Both the position numbers and the translations under genes were made by a program. This document shows, piece by piece, positions 1-5,505 of a DNA stretch of 5,937 nucleotides (position 1 is its first letter; each line of letters begins with the position of its first letter). Location: positions 1 through 5,937 of the forward strand of contig SRXB01000140.1 in the NCBI GenBank assembly GCA_009724975.1, in the 5' to 3' direction. The notes under the pieces were generated by a model that saw only the letters and a list, made by a program, of their open reading frames with translations, had not been told where the DNA came from and did not search any database. The stretch comes from a bacterium (GTDB lineage: Bacteria > Desulfobacterota > Deferrisomatia > Deferrisomatales > BM512).

Positions 1-1722
1 TCAGTTGGCGAGGATCTCGTTTTTGTGGTCGATTACGGTGTAGTCCCCGCTCGTCACAACCTTGAAATCCATCTCCACCACCGGCATCGCCTCGGCGATG
101 AACCTTTCGGTTATAAGCTCGCGGCCCTTGTCCTTAAGCGCGTCGCGAAGCATCAGGTAGCCGGTGAAAACCGCCGTCTCCATGTTGCAGAGCCTGCCGG
201 TCATCAGCGAGAGGTATTCTGGGTCGTTTTTCTGCGAAACGTATTCCACGGCTTTTTTCACCCGCTCCCTCGCCATGTCGACGGCGCTTGCCAGCCTTCG
301 CAGTTTGCCGGTGAAGGGCAGGTGGCTGAGTTCTTCCATCAAGGGGTCGATGGCGCGCTGGGTTACGCCGCCTATCGCCGCCACGTGCTGGAGTTGGGTT
401 GTCCCCTCGTAAATGTTGGTTATGCGGGCGTCGCGGGCGTAGCGCTCCACGTTGAAGTCCTTCATGTAGCCGGTGCCGCCGTGAATCTGTATCGCGTCGT
501 AGGCGACCTTGTTGGCCATCTCGGTGGAGAGTGCCTTGGAAAGCGGGGTGAGCTCCGCCGCTATCTTCGTGTAGAGCTTGGCCTTTTCCTTTATCTCCGG
601 CGTCACGTTCTCACCGTGGTCCACAAGGTGCTCGTAAACGTCGCGCAGGTCGACGTATTTGGTCGTCTCGTAAAGGAGGGTGCGTGCCGCTACTATCGAA
701 ACCTTGCTTTTGACGAGCATTTCGTAGACGGCGGGGAAGGTGTCTATTGTTTTGCCGAACTGCTCGCGGGCGCGGGCGTAGTCTAGCGCCTCGCGGTAGG
801 CGGCTTCGGCTATGCCGACCGCCTGCGCGCTTATGGCGACGCGGGCGGCGTTCATCAGCGACATAACGTAGCGGGTCAGCCCCCTTCTGCGCTGGCCCAC
901 AAGCTGGGCGGGGACGTTGGTGTATTGCAGTTCGCAGGTGGGCGAGCCGTGAATGCCCAGCTTGTGCTCGATGCGGCGCACTTTTAGCCCTGGGTGGGCC
1001 TCGCAGAGGAACATCGAGAGGCCGCGACCGTCTTTCGTGCCCTCTTCGGAGCGGGCAAGGACCAGGTGGACCGACGCGCAGCCGTTGGTGATGAAGCGCT
1101 TCATGCCGTTCAGGTACCATTTGCCGGTGGCGGGGTCCTGGGTGGCTTTTAGCTGGACGGACTGGAGGTCGGAACCGGCTTCCGGCTCGGTAAGGACCAT
1201 CGCTCCATCGACTTCTCCGCTTGAGAAGCGCGGCAGAACGCTTTTTTTCTGCTCCTCGTCGGCGAATTTGTTGATTGTTTCGCCTATGTCCTGAAGGCCC
1301 ACCAGGTTCTGGAGGCTGGCGTCGGCGCGCGAGACCATCTCCATCATCATGGTGTAGAGGGTGTTGGGCATGTTGAGGCCGCCGTACTGGCGCGGTAGGG
1401 TTATTCCCATCAGCTGGGCCTTTTTCAGCTCCTCGATGTTTTCACGGGTCCCCTTGGCGTAGCTTACCTTGCCGTCCGAGAGGGTCGCCCCCTCCTCGTC
1501 TACGGCGCGGGCGCGGGGAGCTATGAACTCGGCGCAGATTTCGCCGAGCATCGCCATCACCTTTTCGTAATTGTCGAGGGCGTCCTCGTAGTTTTCCGGC
1601 GCGTCTGGGAAGCGGGCCGCCTGGGAATAGCCTTCTTCCTTCAGGTTTACCACATCCACAAGGTCCGCGTTTCTGAGGGTGAACCTAAGGTCTTTATTAT
1701 CAAGGAAAAAATTTTCAGCCAT
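1..1722 (-). CDS. Acyl-CoA dehydrogenase, long (573 aa) form with N- and C-terminal extensions
   Basis: This FAD enzyme catalyses alpha,beta-dehydrogenation of an acyl-CoA thioester in the cytoplasm and hands electrons to ETF. Visible motifs are the first family signature LTEPEAGSD (residues 177-185), the REQFGKTI flavin/dimer segment (319-326), the second signature region QIHGGTGYMKDFNVERYARD (412-431), and the catalytic base Glu439 in IYEGT. At 573 aa it is far longer than the roughly 380-aa short/medium-chain enzymes. The extra length is an N-terminal segment (about 1-60, resembling the AcylCoA_DH_N motif), an insert near 355-385, and about 125 residues after the catalytic Glu, like the Acyl-CoA_dh_C domain of DmdC-type enzymes. 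The ATG at 1722 has a weak AGAGA (1729-1733) six bases upstream, and the stop is at 1-3. It is last in the visible etfB-etfA-acd run, 43 bases after etfA. The substrate cannot be read from sequence; fatty acyl-CoA, a branched or aromatic-derived acyl-CoA and methylmercaptopropionyl-CoA are all possible. Confidence 0.95.
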   Translation of the reverse strand: MAENFFLDNKDLRFTLRNADLVDVVNLKEEGYSQAARFPDAPENYEDALDNYEKVMAMLGEICAEFIAPRARAVDEEGATLSDGKVSYAKGTRENIEELKKAQLMGITLPRQYGGLNMPNTLYTMMMEMVSRADASLQNLVGLQDIGETINKFADEEQKKSVLPRFSSGEVDGAMVLTEPEAGSDLQSVQLKATQDPATGKWYLNGMKRFITNGCASVHLVLARSEEGTKDGRGLSMFLCEAHPGLKVRRIEHKLGIHGSPTCELQYTNVPAQLVGQRRRGLTRYVMSLMNAARVAISAQAVGIAEAAYREALDYARAREQFGKTIDTFPAVYEMLVKSKVSIVAARTLLYETTKYVDLRDVYEHLVDHGENVTPEIKEKAKLYTKIAAELTPLSKALSTEMANKVAYDAIQIHGGTGYMKDFNVERYARDARITNIYEGTTQLQHVAAIGGVTQRAIDPLMEELSHLPFTGKLRRLASAVDMARERVKKAVEYVSQKNDPEYLSLMTGRLCNMETAVFTGYLMLRDALKDKGRELITERFIAEAMPVVEMDFKVVTSGDYTVIDHKNEILAN

Positions 1723-1765
1723 TTGCTATCTCTTTTCCCGCTTGGGAATTCATGGGTTTAGGTGG

Positions 1766-2797
1766 TCAGGCGACCGCTTCTCTTCCCTTTACCGCGTTTA
1801 TCAGCATGGGGATGACCTCTTTGAGGTCTCCGACTATGCCGTAGTGCGCGACCGAGAATATGGGGGCGGAGGCGTCGGTGTTTATGGCGATTATTTTTGC
1901 GCTGCCGCTCATTCCCGCGCGGTGCTGGACCGAGCCGCTGATGCCGCAGGCTATGTAGAGTTTGGGACGGACCGTGACGCCGGTCTGGCCCACCTGGTGA
2001 TCGTGGTCTATCCACCCCGCGTCCACCGCCGCGCGCGAGGCGCCCACCTCGCCTCCGATGGCTTCGGCCAGCTTGTGGATAAGCGCGAAGTTTTCCTTGG
2101 TGCCGACGCCGTAGCCTCCGGCCACCACTATCCTGGCGCCCTTGAGGTTGATCTTAGACTCGGCCTTGACGCGCTCGATGACCTTTACGATGGTGTCGGC
2201 GTCGTCAAGCTCCACCTTTACCGGCGTGACCGCTCCCTTGCGGCCTGCCACGGGAGGAGTCATCAGCATAACCCCTTCGCGCACCGTGACCATCTGGGGG
2301 TCTTCCCACGAGTTGGCTATGGTGGCGATTATGTTGCCGCCGAAGGCTGGGCGTATCTGCATGAGGCGGTTTTTCATCACGCGCTGGCCCGCCTTGTCCT
2401 CGAAATCGTCTATTTCAAGGGCGGTGCAGTCGGCGGTGAGGCCGCCTTGAACCGTGGAGGCTACGCGCGGAGCCAAAGAACGGCCCACTGCGGTCGCGCC
2501 GAACATAAGGATATTCGGTTTGTGCTCTTTTATGAGGGAGACGATGATTTTAGTGTAGGGGAGGGCCGAGTATGGCTCAAGGCGGGGGTCTTCTCCGAGA
2601 AACACATTGTCTGCGCCGTATTCGTGAAGTGTTTTGGAGAGCGAGGCTACCGCCTTGCCCAGCAATATCGCCTCTACTTTCACCCCCAGCCTGTCGGCCA
2701 GCTCTCGCCCCTTGCATACAAGCTCAAGGCTGACTTCGGCTATTTTCCCGCCGTCCTGCTCGATGAAAATCCAGACATTTCCTGCTTTTTGGCTCAT
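1766..2797 (-). CDS. etfA: Electron transfer flavoprotein subunit alpha
   Basis: This is the alpha subunit of the EtfAB heterodimer, which carries the redox-active FAD that accepts electrons from acyl-CoA dehydrogenases. The 343-aa protein opens with VWIFIEQ (8-14), has the nucleotide-fold motif GRSLAPRVA (105-113), VVAGGYGVGTKENF (224-237), GASRAAVDAGW (252-262), QVGQTG (268-273) and the full ETF-alpha signature from LYIACGISGSVQH through AIN (280-306). Length is normal for the family, with no N-terminal ferredoxin domain of the kind seen in some anaerobes. I start at the ATG at 2797. The frame stays open upstream to 3046, but that stretch is arginine-rich nonsense lying inside etfB, while homologues begin a few residues before the VW(I/V)FIEQ motif. 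No good Shine-Dalgarno precedes the ATG (GGGAAAATGTGGGCAC), so translation may partly depend on etfB. It lies 68 bases after etfB and 43 before the dehydrogenase gene. Confidence 0.96.
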   Translation of the reverse strand: MSQKAGNVWIFIEQDGGKIAEVSLELVCKGRELADRLGVKVEAILLGKAVASLSKTLHEYGADNVFLGEDPRLEPYSALPYTKIIVSLIKEHKPNILMFGATAVGRSLAPRVASTVQGGLTADCTALEIDDFEDKAGQRVMKNRLMQIRPAFGGNIIATIANSWEDPQMVTVREGVMLMTPPVAGRKGAVTPVKVELDDADTIVKVIERVKAESKINLKGARIVVAGGYGVGTKENFALIHKLAEAIGGEVGASRAAVDAGWIDHDHQVGQTGVTVRPKLYIACGISGSVQHRAGMSGSAKIIAINTDASAPIFSVAHYGIVGDLKEVIPMLINAVKGREAVA

Positions 2798-2823
2798 GTG
2801 CCCACATTTTCCCAATTTTAAGA

Positions 2824-2842
2824 CGCGCCTTTTGGGGGCGCG
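2824..2842 (-). repeat. GC hairpin between etfB and etfA
   Basis: The 68-base gap between etfB and etfA contains a perfect 6-bp inverted repeat: CGCGCC at 2824-2829 and GGCGCG at 2837-2842, with a 7-base loop. On the transcribed (minus) strand it is followed by TCTTAAAATT rather than a run of T, so it is not a convincing terminator. It could be an mRNA-processing or stability element within the operon. Confidence 0.45.
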
Positions 2843-2865
2843 AAAGTTGAAGTTGCTCTTTGCGG

Positions 2866-3777
2866 TCAGACGAAGACGTGGTCGGCGGTAAGCTCTTGCA
2901 CGAGGGCGCTTATCGCCTCTCTGGCGGGGGCTATTTCCTTGTAGTCGGCCCCTGCTATGACAACGCTCTCGACCTTTTTGACCTTGGTGGGAGAGCCCGC
3001 GAACCCCACGCGGTTTTCGTCGGCGCCCACGTCGGCGGCGCTCCACTCGTGAATCCAGAGGCCGCGCTCCTTGAGCCTTTTTTCTTCGAGGGCAAGGGCC
3101 TGGGAGTCCTCGTAGTCGGCCCCGCCGTGGCGGGCCAAAAGTTCGGAGCGGGTGACGGCCTTTTTGTATTGCATGAGCCGCCTTGCCCCTGCCGGACGGG
3201 GGGTGTTGGCGGAGGATACGACTGTGAAGAGGGCGGGGAGGGGGGCCTGAACAATTTCGTAACCGCCGTCGATAAGGCTCTTGGCCTTTATCTTGCCGCC
3301 GGAAATCTCCAGGACCTCCTCGACGTAGGTTATCTGCGGTATTTCCAGCTTTTCAGCTATCTGCGGCCCCACCTGGGCGGTGTCGCCGTCAATCGCCTGC
3401 CTGCCGCAGAGGATGAGGTCGAACTTGCCGAGCTTTTTTGCGGCGCAGGAGAGTGCGTAGCTGGTGGCCAGGGTGTCGGCGCCGGCGAATTTGCGGTCGG
3501 TGAGGAGAATAGCCTCGTCCGCGCCCATGTAAAGGGAGTGGCGAAGGACCGCGACCGCCGCCTGGGGACCCATGGTGCATACGGCGACTCGCCCCCCGAA
3601 GCGCTCTTTGAGCGAGAGGGCGAGTTCTAGGGCGTTGAGGTCTTCGGGGTTGAAGATGGCGGCCAGCGCCCCTCTGTTTACGGTGCCGTCGGCCTTCATC
3701 GCCTCGCCGGAGATGTTTTTGGTGTCCGGGACCTGTTTGATGAAAACAAGCGAAGTCAGACTCAAGATGCCCTCCAT
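2866..3777 (-). CDS. etfB: Electron transfer flavoprotein subunit beta
   Basis: This is the beta subunit of ETF, binding AMP in ordinary ETFs or a second FAD in bifurcating ones, and docking with EtfA and the dehydrogenase. Motifs, numbered from the ATG, are VFIKQVPDT (11-19), NPEDLNALELAL (43-54), GRQAIDGDTAQVGP (125-138) and the beta-signature region AKSLIDGGYEIVQAPLPALF (165-184). The GDTAQVGP form of the third motif is the one I associate with clostridial and other anaerobic ETFs, against DDCNQTGQ in mitochondrial ones. The C-terminal part carries an extra charged stretch (about 207-240), making the protein 303 aa against the usual 255-265. The outer ATG at 3777 has no ribosome site in front of it. 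GGAGGG lies inside its first codons and sits five bases before TTG at 3763-3765, so the true protein may be 299 aa starting (M)SLTSLVFIKQVPDT. It is first gene of the operon, divergent from amt. Confidence 0.95.
   Translation of the reverse strand: MEGILSLTSLVFIKQVPDTKNISGEAMKADGTVNRGALAAIFNPEDLNALELALSLKERFGGRVAVCTMGPQAAVAVLRHSLYMGADEAILLTDRKFAGADTLATSYALSCAAKKLGKFDLILCGRQAIDGDTAQVGPQIAEKLEIPQITYVEEVLEISGGKIKAKSLIDGGYEIVQAPLPALFTVVSSANTPRPAGARRLMQYKKAVTRSELLARHGGADYEDSQALALEEKRLKERGLWIHEWSAADVGADENRVGFAGSPTKVKKVESVVIAGADYKEIAPAREAISALVQELTADHVFV
3769..3774 (-). promoter_or_regulatory. Shine-Dalgarno GGAGGG that favours a TTG start for etfB
   Basis: On the minus strand the sequence reads ATGGAGGGCATCTTGAGT. 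The GGAGG core is five bases from the in-frame TTG (3763-3765), a normal spacing, while nothing like a ribosome site precedes the ATG at 3775-3777. This suggests translation begins at TTG and that the ATG is incidental. It is an inference from spacing only. Confidence 0.55.
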
Positions 3778-3894
3778 TAATGGATTGGTTTTGCCGGTTT
3801 TCCTGTGTTTTTAAGTAAGCCTTCCGATGGTTTTCGCGAGTGAAAAACGTAACAGCTAAGGGAGTTGTCCGGCAATAGAAAAATTCAGCGGACG

Positions 3895-3927
3895 GCGGCG
3901 AAAAGCCGCAAAAACAAAGCGGTTTTT
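3895..3927. repeat. Overlapping inverted repeats followed by a T run
   Basis: GCGGC (3895-3899) can pair with GCCGC (3905-3909) around a GAAAA loop. Alternatively CCGC (3906-3909) can pair with GCGG (3919-3922), which is followed by five T on the plus strand (3923-3927). The two pairings exclude each other, as in an attenuator, but the stems are only 4-5 bp. No plus-strand transcript through this point is evident, because the amt promoter lies downstream. Treated as a structural curiosity. Confidence 0.3.
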
Positions 3928-3997
3928 CACAATTGGAACAAGCGTCGGGTTGTATTTTGGAGGGCCGGATTAGAATTCACTGCGCCACAAGCGTAAA

Positions 3998-4041
3998 TAC
4001 AAAAATGTAATAAATAAATTATTTAGGTACAAAATTGTAAT
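3998..4041. repeat. Two 14-bp boxes 30 bp apart, likely activator-binding sites
   Basis: TACAAAAATGTAAT (3998-4011) and TACAAAATTGTAAT (4028-4041) match at 13 of 14 positions. The second contains a good inverted repeat, TACAA-AA-TTGTA; the first keeps TACA-N4-TGTA. Their 30-bp offset is close to three helical turns, which would place two bound dimers on the same face of the DNA. The box centres lie about 163 and 133 bases upstream of the predicted sigma-54 start, the usual range for enhancer-binding protein sites. They do not resemble the enterobacterial NtrC consensus (TGCACC-N5-GGTGCA). The binding protein is unknown. Confidence 0.55.
4011..4025. repeat. Perfect AT palindrome centred between the two boxes
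   Basis: TAAATAA-A-TTATTTA is a perfect palindrome with 7-bp arms. Its centre (4018) lies within a base of the midpoint (4018.5) of the two box centres, giving three symmetric elements spaced about 15 bp apart. It could be an operator or an easily bent/melted spacer. AT-rich palindromes also arise by chance, so the placement is the main argument. Confidence 0.45.
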
Positions 4042-4049
4042 GTAGATGC

Positions 4050-4066
4050 GCGGAGATTTTCTCCGC
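4050..4066. repeat. Perfect 7-bp hairpin upstream of the amt promoter
   Basis: GCGGAGA (4050-4056) and TCTCCGC (4060-4066) form a perfect inverted repeat around TTT. No T run follows on either strand, so it is not a terminator. It is centred about 109 bases before the predicted amt transcription start, so it may be an additional protein-binding site. Confidence 0.45.
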
Positions 4067-4139
4067 CCCCCTCTCGGTAGATTGAAAATAATTTAGTTAA
4101 AACAATAGGTTGCCCCATTAAATCTGGAAAATCAATCCC

Positions 4140-4156
4140 TTGGCACGCTCGATGCA
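4140..4156 (+). promoter_or_regulatory. Sigma-54 (RpoN) promoter of amt-glnK
   Basis: TTGGCACG-N4-ATGCA matches the sigma-54 consensus TGGCACG-N4-TTGCW with one mismatch. The invariant GG (4142-4143) and GC (4154-4155) are present and separated by exactly 10 bp. Transcription should begin near 4167, giving a leader of about 38 bases to the amt ATG. Sigma-54 promoters need an ATP-driven activator, usually NtrC-type for ammonium transport genes, which fits the gene content downstream. Confidence 0.85.
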
Positions 4157-4192
4157 ATATGAGAGGCCGTTGGCTAAACCACTCCAACCAAA

Positions 4193-4198
4193 GGGAGA
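4193..4198 (+). promoter_or_regulatory. Ribosome binding site of amt
   Basis: GGGAGA lies seven bases before the amt ATG at 4205 and supports that start. In the same leader GTTGG (4169-4173) can pair weakly with CCAAC (4184-4188), close to the ribosome site. I do not claim that this stem is regulatory. Confidence 0.75.
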
Positions 4199-4204
4199 CT
4201 TATT

Positions 4205-5488
4205 ATGAGGAATTTTCTTGAGAAAGCCGGAAAAAGATGGCTTCCGGCGACAATTGCGGCCCTCCTGGCCGGATCCGCGGCCTTCGCCGAGGGCGGGGCT
4301 AAAATAGACTCCGGCGACACGGCGTGGCTTCTTTCGAGCGCCGGGCTTGTCCTTTTGATGACGCCTGGGCTCGCCTTCTTTTACGGCGGCCTCGTCCGCA
4401 AAAAGAATATGCTCTCGATATTGATGCAGTGCTTCATGGCGATGTGCCTTGTGACGGTGCAGTGGTTCTTTTTCGGCTACAGCCTTGCCTTCGGTCCCGA
4501 CATCGGCCATTTCATCGGCAATCTGGACTGGGCTTTCCTGAAGGGGGTCGGCGCCGACCCGAACGTGGACTACGCGGCCACCGTACCCCACATCGCTTTC
4601 ATGGCGTTCCAGCTCAAGTTCGCGATAATAACCCCCGCGCTCATCATAGGCGCTTTCGCCGAGCGAATGAAGTTTTCGGCCTTCTGCGTCTTCACTCTCC
4701 TTTGGGCGACTTTGGTTTACTCGCCGGTCGCGCACTGGGTATGGGGCATCGGCGGTTTCCTGAGGGAGATGGGTGCGCTCGATTTTGCTGGCGGCGCGGT
4801 CGTCCACGTGAACGCGGGTATGGCGGCGCTGGCCGCGGCACTCATCCTAGGCAAGCGCGTCGGCAAAAGCGCCCAGCCCCACAGCCTTCCCTTTGCGATA
4901 CTTGGCGCGGGGATGCTCTGGTTCGGCTGGTTCGGCTTTAACGCGGGAAGCGCCCTGGCCGCCAACGGCGTAGCCGCTACCGCCTTTGTGACCACGCACA
5001 TCGCCACCGCCGTGGCGGGTCTGGTCTGGTCGCTTCTCGACTGGGGTTACCACAAAAAGCCCACGACTCTTGGCATGATAACCGGCGCGGTGGCCGGCCT
5101 CGTGGCTATAACTCCGGCGGCGGGTTTCGTGACGCCGGTAGGGGCTATGTTCATCGGCCTCGGCTCCGCCGTAATCTGCTTTTGCTCGGTCACTTTCATC
5201 AAGACCAAGTTCGGTTACGACGACACCCTCGACGCTTTCGGCGTACACGGCGTGGGCGGCATCTGGGGCGCGATAGCCACCGGCATCTTCTGCGTGACGG
5301 GCGCCCCCGACCAGCTCTGGATACAGGTCAAGGCCACCGCCATAACCGCCGCCTTCTCCTTCGTCGCCAGCGTAATCATCTTCAAGCTCATCGATATGGC
5401 CATGGGCCTTAGGGTGAGCGAGCAGGAAGAGCGCGTCGGGCTCGACCTTACCCAGCACAAAGAAACCGCCTACACCCTTTTGGATTGA
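4205..5488 (+). CDS. amt: Ammonium channel of the AmtB family
   Basis: This inner-membrane trimeric channel takes up ammonium/ammonia. The 427-aa protein starts with a signal peptide (cleavage likely after AFA, residue 28), followed by what should be the usual 11 membrane helices. Aligned by eye with E. coli AmtB, key residues are all present: Phe-gate residues Phe139 and Phe245 (F107/F215), Trp180 (W148), Asp193 in ALDFAGG (D160), the twin pore histidines His201 in VVHVNAG and His348 in DAFGVHG (H168/H318), and Ser249 in GFNAGSA (S219). The cytoplasmic C-terminal tail GLRVSEQEERVGLDLTQHKETAY (about 401-423) follows the E. coli pattern needed for coupling to GlnK. Start ATG 4205 has GGGAGA seven bases upstream. 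It sits 17 bases before glnK, behind a sigma-54 promoter, so nitrogen-limited expression is likely. Confidence 0.97.
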   Translation: MRNFLEKAGKRWLPATIAALLAGSAAFAEGGAKIDSGDTAWLLSSAGLVLLMTPGLAFFYGGLVRKKNMLSILMQCFMAMCLVTVQWFFFGYSLAFGPDIGHFIGNLDWAFLKGVGADPNVDYAATVPHIAFMAFQLKFAIITPALIIGAFAERMKFSAFCVFTLLWATLVYSPVAHWVWGIGGFLREMGALDFAGGAVVHVNAGMAALAAALILGKRVGKSAQPHSLPFAILGAGMLWFGWFGFNAGSALAANGVAATAFVTTHIATAVAGLVWSLLDWGYHKKPTTLGMITGAVAGLVAITPAAGFVTPVGAMFIGLGSAVICFCSVTFIKTKFGYDDTLDAFGVHGVGGIWGAIATGIFCVTGAPDQLWIQVKATAITAAFSFVASVIIFKLIDMAMGLRVSEQEERVGLDLTQHKETAYTLLD

Positions 5489-5493
5489 TGAAA

Positions 5494-5498
5494 GGAAG
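5494..5498 (+). promoter_or_regulatory. Ribosome binding site that fixes the glnK start
   Basis: GGAAG is seven bases before ATG 5506. The upstream in-frame TTG at 5485 and ATG at 5488, which overlap the amt stop, lack a ribosome site and would add residues before the conserved start MKYVIAIIQP. ATG 5506 is therefore preferred. Confidence 0.75.
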
Positions 5499-5505
5499 AC
5501 CACAA

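Larger units (their letters stand above)
3778..4204. other. Divergent etfB / amt regulatory intergenic region
   Basis: This 427-base stretch separates the divergent etfB and amt genes. I found no coding potential beyond trivial frames (for example ten codons from ATG 3827). It contains AT-rich patches, notably about 3994-4045 and 4081-4135, that contrast with the GC-rich genes. The half nearer amt holds the sigma-54 promoter, the paired boxes, a palindrome and a hairpin listed separately. The half nearer etfB holds possible competing hairpins at 3895-3927 and no sigma-70 promoter that I would defend, so the start site of the etfB operon is unknown. Confidence 0.8.

Noticed and set aside
1679..2821. 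Long plus-strand open frame (380 codons) opposite etfA
   Set aside because: It is antisense to a gene with unmistakable ETF-alpha motifs, its translation is rich in Gly, Arg, Tyr and His without any domain, and such frames are expected opposite GC-rich codons. The same applies to plus-strand frames at 25-786 and 2860-3630.
2798..3046. Upstream extension of the etfA frame by 83 codons
   Set aside because: The extension overlaps the end of etfB, is arginine-rich and has no counterpart in the family; the first family motif begins right after ATG 2797.
3791..3875. Inverted repeat TTGCCGG (3791-3797) and CCGGCAA (3869-3875)
   Set aside because: Seven-base arms 71 bases apart are readily expected by chance, and no further symmetry surrounds them.
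3810..3880. Possible sigma-70 promoter for the etfB operon on the minus strand
   Set aside because: The best candidates (TTGCCG with a 17-base spacer and TTACGT, or TACTTA alone) are too far from consensus in one or both hexamers to call.
4130..4142. Sequence AATCAATCCCTTG matching the IHF consensus WATCAANNNNTTR
   Set aside because: The match is exact but overlaps the -24 element of the sigma-54 promoter, where IHF could not bind together with RNA polymerase; IHF normally sits between enhancer and promoter. Chance is likely for so degenerate a motif.
4118..4807. Minus-strand open frames opposite amt (also 4847-5503)
   Set aside because: They are charge-rich shadows of a fully conserved membrane channel gene and would also cover the sigma-54 promoter; no ribosome site or domain supports them.
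5485..5505. Earlier glnK starts overlapping the amt stop (TTG 5485, ATG 5488)
   Set aside because: Neither has a ribosome site, whereas GGAAG is correctly spaced for ATG 5506, which gives the standard PII N-terminus.
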